This document shows positions 1-9,372 of a stretch of 33,016 nucleotides of DNA, one piece after another. The notes under the pieces are model-generated. The model made no database searches. It was not told where the DNA came from and saw only the letters and a program-made list of their open reading frames with translations. Both the position numbers and the translations under genes were made by a program. Origin of the DNA: Actinomycetota bacterium (GTDB lineage: Bacteria; Actinomycetota; Acidimicrobiia; Acidimicrobiales; Acidimicrobilacustridaceae); the NCBI GenBank assembly GCA_009700115.1, contig WLMU01000013.1:1-33016 (forward strand), given 5' to 3'. The number at the start of each line of letters is the position of its first letter. Position 1 is the first letter of the stretch.

Positions 1-994
1 CGCCGCGAGCAGCAACGAACACTGAGGCGCCAAAGGTTTGGCGACCTGGGTGTTCAAACACGATGTCGACATCGCGACCGATCATTGAGCGAATGTCTTT
101 GCCCAGTCGACGCCATTCTGTCTCGTCTTGGGTGTGCTCATCGGCCCAGAACTTGTAGTTGGATGCACGACGATCGATGACGTGCTCAACGCCGAGGTCG
201 TTCAGCAGTCCAACCTTTTCTGGGGATGACACAACACCGACCGGGGTGCCTCCACCATTGAGGATGTACTGGACGGCGTAACCGCCGAGGCCACCCGACG
301 CGCCCCAAACAAGAACGGCATCGCCTTGTTTCATTTGAGCGGCATTCCTACTCACCAGCATCCGGTAACTCGTGGAGTTGCACAATGCGTTAACTGATGC
401 TTCTTCCCACGAAAGATGAGCAGGCTTTGGCATGAGCTGATTCGCTTTGACAACCGAAAGTTCGGCGAGTCCGCCGTAGTTGGTTTCGAAACCCCAAATA
501 CGTTGGTTGTCACCGAGCATTGAGTCGTTGTGGCTTGAAGGATCTTGATCGTCGACGTAGTTGCAGTGCACGACGACTTTGTCGCCAACCTTCCACTTAC
601 GCACTGCGCTGCCAACTCGCAGGACAACGCCTGATGCATCGGAACCGACAGCGTGGAACGGTTGGTCGTGACGTGCTCCCCAGTAACTCTCTTTGCCGAG
701 GCGCTTCAGGAAACCGAACGTCGAAACCGGTTCAAAGATTGAGGACCAAACGGTGTTGAAGTTGATTGAGCTCGCCATGACAGCGATGACCGCTTCATCG
801 GGGGCGAGTTCGGGGAGGGCGATCTCTTGGAGATGAAGTGCCTGACGAGGGTCCTTGGCTTCTGACTCCATGCCGTCGAACATCGTCTGCTCTGAGGCGA
901 GAACGACGGTGGCCTTATAGGACTCGGGGAGGGGGATGGCAGCGAGTTCCTCGCCGGGGGCACCCTGGAGAATGGCATCGATGATCTGTTGCAT
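1..994 (-). CDS. ccr: Crotonyl-CoA carboxylase/reductase (3'-truncated by window edge)
   Basis: Reverse-strand ORF open to the window edge, translating MQQIIDAILQGAPGEELAAIPLPESYKATVVLASEQTMFDGM...IWGFETNYGGLAELSVVKANQLMPKPAHLSWEEA...VLVWGASGGLGGYAVQ; characteristic Ccr zinc-less MDR sequence. Confidence 0.92.
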   Translation of the reverse strand, partial: MQQIIDAILQGAPGEELAAIPLPESYKATVVLASEQTMFDGMESEAKDPRQALHLQEIALPELAPDEAVIAVMASSINFNTVWSSIFEPVSTFGFLKRLGKESYWGARHDQPFHAVGSDASGVVLRVGSAVRKWKVGDKVVVHCNYVDDQDPSSHNDSMLGDNQRIWGFETNYGGLAELSVVKANQLMPKPAHLSWEEASVNALCNSTSYRMLVSRNAAQMKQGDAVLVWGASGGLGGYAVQYILNGGGTPVGVVSSPEKVGLLNDLGVEHVIDRRASNYKFWADEHTQDETEWRRLGKDIRSMIGRDVDIVFEHPGRQTFGASVFVAARG

Positions 995-1011
995 GAGGCG
1001 GCACGCTACCG

Positions 1012-1061
1012 GGCCTGATGGGCCTCAGGCCATGCGGGCCGGGTGCCCTGAGGCCATGCGG
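1012..1061. promoter_or_regulatory. Cluster of inverted/direct repeats upstream of ccr, candidate operator
   Basis: GGCCTGA-6nt-TCAGGCC (1012-1031), GCCTCAGG-17nt-CCTGAGGC (1022-1054), direct repeat AGGCCATGCGG at 1027 and 1051; immediately upstream of a TAGCGT -10-like box (minus strand, 1003-1008). Confidence 0.45.
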
Positions 1062-1171
1062 TGGCCGTGGTTACCGGCGGGTACAGTTCTGGCCCGGGAC
1101 ATCGCCGTCCCTCCCGTCGATCGCCTGTCTGAGCCGGCGACGGGGAACAATTCCTCTTGGGAGGTTCAGGC

Positions 1172-2353
1172 ATGGCTGGTTCGGTCATTCTCGCTGGCGC
1201 TCGTACGCCTATTGGCAAGCTTTCTGGTTCATTAGCCGGATTCGAAGCCACTGATCTCGGTGCACTTGCCATCCGCGCTGCGCTTCAGCGCGCTGGGCTC
1301 ACCCCGGAACAGGTCGATTATGTGTTCATGGGGCAGGTGCTGCTCGGCGGTGCTGGTCAGATGACTGCACGTCAAGCATCAACCAAAGCTGGCATTCCCA
1401 TGTCGGTTCCTTCGACCACCGTCAACAAGGTGTGTCTCTCAGGTCTCAATGCAATTCATCTTGCCGACCTCTACATCCAGTCCGGCGAGGCCGACATCGT
1501 TGTCGCCGGCGGTATGGAGTCGATGACCAATGCGCCGTACCTCATGCCAGGAGCTCGCGCTGGTTTGCGCATGGGCGACAGCAAAGTCATCGACTCGATG
1601 ATGTTCGACGGACTGTTCTGCGCCATTGACCAATTGGCAATGGGTGCTGGCACCGAAAAGTACGCAGCTACCGCCGGCATCAGCCGCGAATCACAGGATG
1701 CGCTCGCCGCACTTTCACACGCACGAGCCGTCAAAGCACAGGCGGAAGGCCTTTTCAACGACGAGATCGTCAAGGTGGAGATTCCACAGCGCAAGGGTGA
1801 CCCGAAGTTGTTCTCCGAAGACGAAGGTGTTCGCGCGGAATCTACCTACGACTCCCTGAGCGGTCTTCGTCCGGCATTCGATAAGGCCGGAAACATCACC
1901 GCTGGTAACGCTTCGCAAATTTCCGATGGTGGCGCAGCGGTCATCGTTGCATCGGAAGCGGCTGCTGAGCGTCTTGGCATTACGCCGCTCGGTCGCATCG
2001 TTGGATATGGCCAGGTTGCTGGTCCCGATGCATCACTGCTCGATCAGCCCGCCAATGCAATCAATAACGCGCTCGATCGCGTCGGCATGAAGGTCAGCGA
2101 TCTCGACCTCTTCGAATTGAACGAAGCATTCGCCGCCGTCGGAGTTGCTTCAATGGCGAAACTTGGCATCACCGACGAAATCACCAACGTCAACGGTGGC
2201 GCAATCGCTCTTGGTCACCCCATTGGCATGTCGGGCACCCGTGTTGCCCTGCACCTCTTGATGGAACTCAAGCGTCGCGGTGGCGGTAAGGGCGCTGCTG
2301 CACTTTGTGGCGGCGGCGGTCAGGGCGACGCCATCTTGCTGGAAACGATCTGA
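1172..2353 (+). CDS. Acetyl-CoA C-acetyltransferase (thiolase)
   Basis: MAGSVILAGARTPIGKLSGSL...NKVCLSGLNAIHLA...GGMESMTNAPYLMP...NVNGGAIALGHPIGMSGTR...ALCGGGGQGDA; thiolase active-site Cys/His/Cys motifs; SD GGGAGG upstream of ATG 1172. Confidence 0.93.
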   Translation: MAGSVILAGARTPIGKLSGSLAGFEATDLGALAIRAALQRAGLTPEQVDYVFMGQVLLGGAGQMTARQASTKAGIPMSVPSTTVNKVCLSGLNAIHLADLYIQSGEADIVVAGGMESMTNAPYLMPGARAGLRMGDSKVIDSMMFDGLFCAIDQLAMGAGTEKYAATAGISRESQDALAALSHARAVKAQAEGLFNDEIVKVEIPQRKGDPKLFSEDEGVRAESTYDSLSGLRPAFDKAGNITAGNASQISDGGAAVIVASEAAAERLGITPLGRIVGYGQVAGPDASLLDQPANAINNALDRVGMKVSDLDLFELNEAFAAVGVASMAKLGITDEITNVNGGAIALGHPIGMSGTRVALHLLMELKRRGGGKGAAALCGGGGQGDAILLETI

Positions 2354-2354
2354 G

Positions 2355-2957
2355 CTAATCGACGTCGCGGCGTCCCTCGAGGGCGCGGCCGAGCGTGAGC
2401 TCGTCTGCGTACTCGAGGTCGCCACCGACCGGAAGTCCGCTGGCAATTCGTGTGACGCGAATGCCGAGTGGTTTGAGCAAGCGTCCCAAATACATCGCGG
2501 TTGCTTCACCTTCGATGTTGGGGTTTGTGCACAGGATGACTTCTTCGATTCCTTCGGGCTCGATGCGTGTGAGCAGTTCCTTCACGCGCAATTGATCGGG
2601 CCCAATACCCTCGATGGGACTAATTGCGCCTTGAAGCACGTGATAGCGGCCGCGGTATTCGCCGGTCTTTTCAACGGCGACGATGTCGCGAGGTTCTTCA
2701 ACCACGCAGACCACGCCTGCCTCGCGGCGTGTATCGCTGCAGATTCCGCAGGAGTCACCTTCGGACACGTTGAAACATGTCGTGCAAAAGCTGACGCGTT
2801 CTTTCACGATGAGAATGGAATTGGCTAACCGAGCGGCGTCCTCGGTGGGCATCTTGAGCAAGTGAAACGCGATGCGTTGCGCGGATTTCGGGCCAACACC
2901 AGGAAGGCGACCGAGTTCGTCGATGAGATCCTGAACTGGACCGGCGTAGATGCTCAC
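2355..2957 (-). CDS. recR: Recombination mediator protein RecR
   Basis: [34 protein letters not shown], zinc finger [16 protein letters not shown], Toprim region. Confidence 0.96.
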   Translation of the reverse strand: MSIYAGPVQDLIDELGRLPGVGPKSAQRIAFHLLKMPTEDAARLANSILIVKERVSFCTTCFNVSEGDSCGICSDTRREAGVVCVVEEPRDIVAVEKTGEYRGRYHVLQGAISPIEGIGPDQLRVKELLTRIEPEGIEEVILCTNPNIEGEATAMYLGRLLKPLGIRVTRIASGLPVGGDLEYADELTLGRALEGRRDVD

Positions 2958-3367
2958 TCGTGATCGCTCGATTGAGGTGTATCGATCTCAATGATGTCGT
3001 CGGGTGCTCCGAAAAGACCAAGTGCGTCGAGATCGACAAGACCGCCAAGGTCGCCGAGGTCGGGCATGGCTGCGTTCTGAAAAGGCCCAAGTACTTCCTG
3101 TTGCATCTCATCGATTTGCGCGAGTGCATCGTGAAATGCGGCAAGCACAAGATCTTCGAGCATGGCGACGTCGGAAGGGTCGACAGCTTCGGGAGAAATC
3201 GAAACATCGAGCATCTGCATGCCACCGGTGACGCGAATGGCGACAGCGCCTCCGCCGGCTTGACCGACGAACTCGCGAGCAGCGGCGTCGGCGCGAGCTT
3301 GCTCAAACTGCTGTTGCATCGCCATTGCTTGGCTAAGCATTGAGCTGAGATCGAATTGGTCAGACAC
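2954..3367 (-). CDS. YbaB/EbfC family nucleoid-associated protein
   Basis: Small protein between dnaX and recR with 4-bp overlap to recR; YbaB-like [27 protein letters not shown]. Confidence 0.85.
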   Translation of the reverse strand: MSDQFDLSSMLSQAMAMQQQFEQARADAAAREFVGQAGGGAVAIRVTGGMQMLDVSISPEAVDPSDVAMLEDLVLAAFHDALAQIDEMQQEVLGPFQNAAMPDLGDLGGLVDLDALGLFGAPDDIIEIDTPQSSDHE

Positions 3368-3399
3368 GTGGGCTCCCGCAGGGGCGATGGGGTAGGGAA

Positions 3400-5349
3400 T
3401 CAGTTTTCGTCGACGAGTTCGGCGCCGGGGAAGACCGCAGCAATGCGATCAGCACCCGCAGAAGATGCGCCTCTGGCATTTCTGAGGTCGTCGAGATCGA
3501 TGGATTCATCGACGGGATTTTGGTCGGTTGCTGCTCGGCGCGCCGCAGCGACACTTCGAGGTGCAGATGGATCGGGTGCCGAACCATCGACAACGAGACG
3601 AATGGGGACCGGGGCACCGAAGTGTGCTGCAAGTGCAGATTCAACCTCGGAGCGGCATTCTTCGCAGCGAACCGCATGCGGTTCATTGGGTAATCCAAAG
3701 ACGGCGACACCATCGACAACGTCGACCCAATGTCCGCCGGAGAATCGAGCGCGAGACCGTTGGGGAAGTGAGGGAAGAAGGGTGTCGCTCCAGTTGCTCG
3801 TGAGATCGATGAGCGCCGGCATGGACCCGCCTGTAGGAGCAGGTGCGGCCGGAGCGCTTGGCGCCACTTCAACGATCGGCTCAGGGGTGAGATCGGCGAC
3901 TGGTTCGGCGACTGGTTCACCAATTGGTTCGGCGACTAGCCCAGTAGCCGGCTCGGGGGCGGGCACTGCTGCTGGGCTGGGGGCCGCACTGGGGGCCGTA
4001 GCTGCGCCGGGACGACCGGGACGGGCGGGACGAGTTGGTGGGCGAGCCGCAGCGCGACTTGGTCGAATTGGTTCTTCGCCTCCTGTTCGACGGCGAAGTT
4101 CCTCGCGAGCGACATCGGCGGGACGACTGCCAGCTGCTGGCATGGGACTGGAATCGACCTGCTCGTCGTCGGTGTCATCGGCAATGGGGGGTGGGAGTGC
4201 CTTGGGCCGTGCCGGTCCTGGCGCCTTGGTTGCCGCGTCAGTCGAAACGACGACTCCGTCGCGTTCGAGTCGTGAAATGCGATCGGCGAGCGATGACAAA
4301 GAGACGTCGGCATCGTCGCGAGTGAGTCGGACTAACGCGACTTCAAGTGGGATGCGTGGGTCGAGGGCGTCTTGAATGCCCACGAATGCTTCGCCGAGTG
4401 CTTCAAGCGCACGAGTTGCACCAGCAGCACTGAGGCGTCGGCCCTGTTCGACAGCGCGATCGCGATCGGTGTCGGTCAGGCGAGAAAGGTCGGCGCCAAC
4501 CGACGCAAGGAAGACATCGCGTAGCCGTGCGATGAGAGCCTCGCCGAGAACACGCGGGTTGCGCCCACGAGAGAGGGCACCCTCGACGGCAATGAGTGCG
4601 CGGCCGGTATCGCGTTCACAGAGGGCTTCGACAAGTTCATCGACGGCATCTTCAGAATCGGGAATACCGCCAGCGGCAACAACTCGATCGAGTGCAGAGA
4701 GTGTGTCGCGCGCAGATCCCGCGCCAACGCGCAAGACATAGGAGCGACCTTCGGGCGAAAGTTCGAGACCAGCATCGGCGACGACGTAGTCGACGAGTCC
4801 TTCAAGATCGGCGGCCGATAGCAGGTGCACCTCGAAATGCTGCGTGCGGCTCCGAATGGTCGGAAGAACTTTCTGCGGATCGGTGGTTGCCAACACGAAG
4901 ATGACGTGAGAAGGCGGTTCCTCGAGCGTTTTCAATAATGCATTCGACGCGGCAGTCGAAAGCATGTGGACCTCATCGAGGATGTACACCTTGTAGCGAC
5001 CAGGCGTAGCAAGCGATGCGCTTGAGATGAGATCTCGAATCGAGTCGACGCCGTTATTGGAAGCAGCGTCGAGTTCGTGAACATCGAAACTGGTTCCCGC
5101 ATCGATGGAGAGGCACGAGTCGCACACACAACATGGCTCGCCCGCTTCGGGATTCTGACAATTGAGAACCTTGGCAAGGATGCGAGCGGTAGAGGTTTTG
5201 CCGGTACCTCTCGGGCCAGAGAAGAGATAGGCGTGGCCCAAGCGATCTTCGGTGACGGCGTTGCGAAGCGCCGACACAAGGTGCTCTTGGCCACGAACCT
5301 CACTGAAGCGACTCGGGCGATAGCGGCGATAGAGCGACTGATAGGACAT
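3400..5349 (-). CDS. dnaX: DNA polymerase III subunit gamma/tau
   Basis: MSYQSLYRRYRPSRFSEVRGQEHLVSALRNAV...FSGPRGTGKTSTARILAK...DEVHMLSTAASNALLKTLEEPP; start set at the conserved MSYQSLYRR, preceded by TAGGCT-8nt-ATG. Confidence 0.95.
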   Translation of the reverse strand: MSYQSLYRRYRPSRFSEVRGQEHLVSALRNAVTEDRLGHAYLFSGPRGTGKTSTARILAKVLNCQNPEAGEPCCVCDSCLSIDAGTSFDVHELDAASNNGVDSIRDLISSASLATPGRYKVYILDEVHMLSTAASNALLKTLEEPPSHVIFVLATTDPQKVLPTIRSRTQHFEVHLLSAADLEGLVDYVVADAGLELSPEGRSYVLRVGAGSARDTLSALDRVVAAGGIPDSEDAVDELVEALCERDTGRALIAVEGALSRGRNPRVLGEALIARLRDVFLASVGADLSRLTDTDRDRAVEQGRRLSAAGATRALEALGEAFVGIQDALDPRIPLEVALVRLTRDDADVSLSSLADRISRLERDGVVVSTDAATKAPGPARPKALPPPIADDTDDEQVDSSPMPAAGSRPADVAREELRRRTGGEEPIRPSRAAARPPTRPARPGRPGAATAPSAAPSPAAVPAPEPATGLVAEPIGEPVAEPVADLTPEPIVEVAPSAPAAPAPTGGSMPALIDLTSNWSDTLLPSLPQRSRARFSGGHWVDVVDGVAVFGLPNEPHAVRCEECRSEVESALAAHFGAPVPIRLVVDGSAPDPSAPRSVAAARRAATDQNPVDESIDLDDLRNARGASSAGADRIAAVFPGAELVDEN

Positions 5350-5410
5350 TGGTGGCGAGCCTACCGATCGGCTGGGACTGCCATCGCCCCGATCTGTGGG
5401 CAATGGGCGG

Positions 5411-5551
5411 AAAAAGACCCGCTCTCCCGTGTGACGGTCAGGCGACCTGCGGCACATCGGTGATCCCGTTGAGAGCTGCTGCCTTCCGGCCCTGACTCGA
5501 TTCGCGGGTTCCGATTGCACAGGACCCGACCGCCACACGCGAGAGCGGGTC
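5411..5551 (-). ncRNA. ffs: Signal recognition particle RNA with long terminal helix
   Basis: Minus strand has GTCAGGGCCGGAAGGCAGCAGC...GATGTGCCGCAGGTCGCC (SRP RNA domain IV signature). Flanks GACCCGCTCTCGCGTGTGGCGGTCGGG / CCTGACCGTCACACGGGAGAGCGGGTC pair into one helix followed by TTTTT. Confidence 0.85.
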
Positions 5552-5558
5552 GGGAGGA

Positions 5559-5568
5559 ACGATACCCT
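5559..5568. promoter_or_regulatory. Overlapping divergent -10-like boxes for ffs (-) and tRNA-Ser (+)
   Basis: ACGATACCCT contains TATCGT on the minus strand (7 nt before the ffs helix) and TACCCT on the plus strand. Confidence 0.4.
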
Positions 5569-5609
5569 GTCGGCTCGGAACACCGTCCGGCACAAATGGA
5601 TGGTCCCCG

Positions 5610-5697
5610 GGAGGGGTGCGAGAGCGGCCGAATCGGCACGCTTGGAAAGCGTGTGTGGGGTAACTCACCGTGGGTTCGAATCCCACTCCCTCCGCCA
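5610..5697 (+). tRNA. tRNA-Ser (anticodon GGA), CCA encoded
   Basis: GGAGGGGTGCGAGAGCGGCCGAATCGGCACGCTTGGAAAGCGTG...GGGTTCGAATCCCACTCCCTCCGCCA; long variable arm. Confidence 0.95.
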
Positions 5698-5733
5698 GCA
5701 AGTACAGACGAACGCAACGTGATCGGAGACCGA

Positions 5734-6222
5734 ATGGGAGTTGCAACTGACACCCCCGAGTCCTCCGATCACGGGCTTTCTGATTTTGACCTCATGGGCT
5801 TGGCCCTTGAAGAAGCAAGGCTCGCCGGCGAGCAAGGTGAAGTGCCGATCGGCGCCGTTGTGGTGATCGATGGCCAGGTCGTTGCTCGTCGTCATAACGA
5901 GCGTGAACAGTCACAGGACCCCACCTCGCACGCAGAACTCCTCGCGGTTCGAGATGCTGCAGCAGCCATAGGTTCTTGGCGACTCGAGAATGCCACCGTG
6001 GTTGTCACGCTTGAACCCTGCGCCATGTGTGCTGGGCTCATGGTGAACGCTCGAGTTGGCCGAGTGGTCTTCGGAGCGCGTAGCTATGAAAACGGTGCAT
6101 GCGGTTCGCTGTATCAACTTGGGAGCGATCCTCGACTGAACCACGAGTTCGTGACCGTTGCTGACGTGCGGGCCGAGGAGTGCAGCGAACTGCTCTCTAC
6201 GTACTTTGCTGGCCTGCGCTGA
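5734..6222 (+). CDS. tadA: tRNA-specific adenosine deaminase
   Basis: MGLALEEARLAGEQGEVPIGAVVVIDG...TSHAELLAVRDAA...VTLEPCAMCAGLMVNARVGRVVFGA; HAE and PCxxC zinc motifs. Confidence 0.95.
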   Translation: MGVATDTPESSDHGLSDFDLMGLALEEARLAGEQGEVPIGAVVVIDGQVVARRHNEREQSQDPTSHAELLAVRDAAAAIGSWRLENATVVVTLEPCAMCAGLMVNARVGRVVFGARSYENGACGSLYQLGSDPRLNHEFVTVADVRAEECSELLSTYFAGLR

Positions 6223-6284
6223 ACTCTTTCTGATCCTCAAGGCGCGTTGGCCCCCTTCGAACAGGGGCAACTAGTGTCGAAGAC

Positions 6285-6374
6285 GGAAAGTTGCCAGAGC
6301 GGACGAATGGGGCGGCCTCGAAAGCCGTTGTGGCCTTCGGGTCACCGAGGGTTCGAATCCCTCACTTTCCGCCA
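6285..6374 (+). tRNA. tRNA-Ser (anticodon CGA), CCA encoded
   Basis: GGAAAGTTGCCAGAGCGGACGAATGGGGCGGCCTCGAAAGCCG...GGGTTCGAATCCCTCACTTTCCGCCA. Confidence 0.95.
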
Positions 6375-6456
6375 CCAATGCCGGCGCCTACGGGCGCCGG
6401 TGGCGCGTCCGGTGGCGGGAGTGAATGCGCTCGGTGGGTCCTAGCCTGAGCGGACC

Positions 6457-8337
6457 ATGATGCCCAGTTCCCTTCACATGATGATGTCCGGCAATCGCGA
6501 CGCAATTGCCAATGCATCAATCGGCCGCCGCACCGTGCTTCGGGTGCTTTCTTATGCCCGCCCCTATCGGTGGGCGATCTCTACATTCGTTTTTGTCATC
6601 GTGATTCAGGCCCTGCTTGGACTCATACCGGCATTGCTCTTCCGACAGATCATCGACTCGGCCATTCCTGAAGGAAATCGCGGACTTCTTCATGTCCTCG
6701 CCGCCATTGTGATCACCGCAGCAGTGTTTTCTTCTGCGATGTCATTTTTCGAGCGTCTCTATTCGTCACGCATTGGCGAAGGATTGATTTACGACCTCCG
6801 CGTGAAGTTGTTCGATCACGTTTCCGCCATGCCGATTGGTTTCTTTACGCGAACTCAAACCGGCGCTCTGATGAGCCGCCTCAATAACGATGTCATCGGA
6901 GCTCAACGCGCGGTAACGACAACGCTCGGGTCGGTTGTTTCGAACGTGATTGTGCTCATCACCACGCTTATTGCGATGTTTTATCTGGAATGGCGCCTCA
7001 CCCTTATTGGCATCTTGGTTCTGCCAATTTTCATCATTCCGGCTAAGCGTGTTGGGCGTCGACTGTCGGCAATCACTCGTCGAGGGTTTGATCTCAATGC
7101 AGCAATGAACACTCAGATGACCGAACGCTTTAATGTTTCGGGAGCACTCTTGGTGAAACTGTTCGGTAATCGCAAGCGCGAGACCAAGCAGTTTTCCGAC
7201 CGTGCTGCAGAAGTGCGCGACATCGGTATTCAAAGCGCGATGTACAGCCGTACGTTCCTCATTGCCCTGGCCCTTGTTGGCGCAATCGGAACTGCGCTGG
7301 TCTATTGGATCGGCGGGCAACTCGTTATCTCCGATGCCATCACTCTCGGCACGCTGGTTGCGTTAGCGGCATTGGTGACGCGCATCTACGAGCCGCTTAC
7401 GGCGCTTTCAAGTGCTCGCGTTGACATCATGACGGCCCTTGTTTCCTTCGATCGTGTTTTCGAAGTTCTCGATCTGCGCAACTCACTCGATGACAAAGAC
7501 GATGCAATAGATCTTCCGCCATCAAAGGGCGCGATCGAATTCGATCACGTCACATTCCGCTACCCCTCTGGAGCAGAGGAGTCACTGGCATCACTCGAGA
7601 TCGGCTTGAGCGGATCGATCGACGACGGCCCCGGTGCCGAAGTTCTTCATGACGTCTCTGCGTCAATTCTTCCGGGGCAGCTCATCGCGCTCGTAGGCCC
7701 TTCGGGTGCGGGAAAGACCACCATGAGTTCGTTGGTGCCGCGCTTGTACGACGCCTCCGAGGGCTCGGTCCGTATCGATGGGCACGATGTTCGCGACCTC
7801 ACACTCGATTCGTTGCGCAGCGCGGTCGGGGTCGTGTCGCAAGATCCTCATCTCTTTCACGACACGGTGGCCGAAAACCTTCGCTACGCGCGGCCCGACG
7901 CGACCGATGCCGAAATCGTCGCGGCGTGTAAGGCAGCCCAAATCCACGATGTCATCGTTGGCTTTCCCGACGGGTACAACACTGTTGTTGGTGAACGCGG
8001 CCATCGCCTTTCTGGCGGAGAGAAGCAGCGTTTGGCGATCGCCCGAGTGTTGGTGAAGGCGCCGGCCATCATTGTTCTCGACGAGGCCACGAGCCATCTC
8101 GATTCAGAAAATGAATCACTTGTTCAGCAAGCGCTTGCGACGGCACTTAAAGGAAGAACTTCATTGGTTGTCGCACATCGACTGTCGACGATCACCGGCG
8201 CCGATCAGATTCTGGTTCTCGAGTCAGGACGCATCGTTGAACGAGGGCGTCACGAAGAATTGTTGGCGGCCGAGGGTTTGTATGCCGACCTCTATCGCAC
8301 GCTGGTTCGTCAAGACCTCGAAGGCATCGACGTCTAA
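6457..8337 (+). CDS. ABC transporter, fused permease and ATP-binding protein (exporter type)
   Basis: N-terminal ABC exporter TM domain; Walker A GPSGAGKTT, signature LSGGEKQR, Walker B IIVLDEATSHLD. Confidence 0.94.
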   Translation: MMPSSLHMMMSGNRDAIANASIGRRTVLRVLSYARPYRWAISTFVFVIVIQALLGLIPALLFRQIIDSAIPEGNRGLLHVLAAIVITAAVFSSAMSFFERLYSSRIGEGLIYDLRVKLFDHVSAMPIGFFTRTQTGALMSRLNNDVIGAQRAVTTTLGSVVSNVIVLITTLIAMFYLEWRLTLIGILVLPIFIIPAKRVGRRLSAITRRGFDLNAAMNTQMTERFNVSGALLVKLFGNRKRETKQFSDRAAEVRDIGIQSAMYSRTFLIALALVGAIGTALVYWIGGQLVISDAITLGTLVALAALVTRIYEPLTALSSARVDIMTALVSFDRVFEVLDLRNSLDDKDDAIDLPPSKGAIEFDHVTFRYPSGAEESLASLEIGLSGSIDDGPGAEVLHDVSASILPGQLIALVGPSGAGKTTMSSLVPRLYDASEGSVRIDGHDVRDLTLDSLRSAVGVVSQDPHLFHDTVAENLRYARPDATDAEIVAACKAAQIHDVIVGFPDGYNTVVGERGHRLSGGEKQRLAIARVLVKAPAIIVLDEATSHLDSENESLVQQALATALKGRTSLVVAHRLSTITGADQILVLESGRIVERGRHEELLAAEGLYADLYRTLVRQDLEGIDV

Positions 8338-8341
8338 ATGG

Positions 8342-9310
8342 TTAACCGTTTGCGAGCTCGGCTCGTAATCGGGGAAGAACTTCTGCCCCCAGCACAGCAA
8401 TCTGCTCTCGGGCGGCTTCGGCAGCGATGCCAGGTGCATGGATTCGCAGGTTGATGCACGACGTATTCGTTGTTCGCAGAGCGTCAGCGAGTTCTTGCGC
8501 GAGTGCGGCGCCGTCATCGCCACAGATCCATCCGTTATCTCGCCAGTGAGTGAGTGCTTCAGTGGTCGAGTAGCTCTGATACACCTCGAACTGCGCTTCA
8601 AAAGCTTCCTTCGGTGGAGGTCCTAACCACACTCGGCGAATGAGAATTCTTGGTGCAGTACCGCCGGCTTCGACATAGGCATCGGAAAGCGTTCGCAGTC
8701 GATCCGGGTTGCTCCCGCCGTCGTAAATGACGCCCGCTCCAGCAGCGGCCGATCGGCGCACTGCGGCGGGACTCATTGCCGTGCTGATCACGGGGATCGG
8801 CTGCGTTGTGAGTTCGCGTAACGCTCGGTCTCCGTTGATGACGCCGAGTTCGCGACCAGAAAGCATCTCGACGAGCCGTGGAAGATCGCGTTTGAAGACG
8901 TCGACTGCTGTGCTTTGGTCAATGTCCATTGCTTCAAAGTCGAGCGGTAAGGAACCCGAACCAACACCAATGCCGACGCGTCCGGGGAAGCGCGCGTTCA
9001 GCCATGCAACTTCTTCAGCCAGCATGGCAACCGGGCGCAATGGCAAGAGCACCGGACAAGCCGCCGCCCATCCTCGGGACATAGAAGCGAGTTGAAAGCC
9101 GCTGGTCTGTAGAGGGTTCGGCAAGTAGCCAGCGAATCCGCCGTGGTGTTCTGACGTCATGACCCCGTCGAAACCAACATCAGCGGCAATTGCCGCTTGC
9201 GTGCACAACTGGTCGACGATGGAGATCGCATCGAGTTCGTTGTGTGGGTAGAGGCGAAGTGAGATCGATCCGTTGGCAAACACGGCGGTGGAGTCGGATC
9301 GTTGAGCCAT
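8342..9310 (-). CDS. LLM-class flavin (probably F420)-dependent oxidoreductase
   Basis: Luciferase-like: GFDGVMTSEHHGGFAGYLPNPLQ...GRVGIGVGSGSLPLDFEA; start MAQRSDST preceded by TATCCT-6nt. Confidence 0.82.
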   Translation of the reverse strand: MAQRSDSTAVFANGSISLRLYPHNELDAISIVDQLCTQAAIAADVGFDGVMTSEHHGGFAGYLPNPLQTSGFQLASMSRGWAAACPVLLPLRPVAMLAEEVAWLNARFPGRVGIGVGSGSLPLDFEAMDIDQSTAVDVFKRDLPRLVEMLSGRELGVINGDRALRELTTQPIPVISTAMSPAAVRRSAAAGAGVIYDGGSNPDRLRTLSDAYVEAGGTAPRILIRRVWLGPPPKEAFEAQFEVYQSYSTTEALTHWRDNGWICGDDGAALAQELADALRTTNTSCINLRIHAPGIAAEAAREQIAVLGAEVLPRLRAELANG

Positions 9311-9372
9311 CCCCGGAGGATACGACCCCGGGAATGCGGACGCGGGGGTGTTGCTCGTCCTACGCTCCGGCC

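Noticed and set aside
3356-4375. 339-aa plus-strand ORF antisense to dnaX
   Set aside because: Low-complexity Ser/Arg/Gly-rich product mirroring the dnaX proline/alanine-rich linker; dnaX on the other strand is a clear family member.
3400-5349. Programmed frameshift in dnaX (gamma/tau) as in E. coli
   Set aside because: No A-rich slippery run of six or more seen in the dnaX coding strand.
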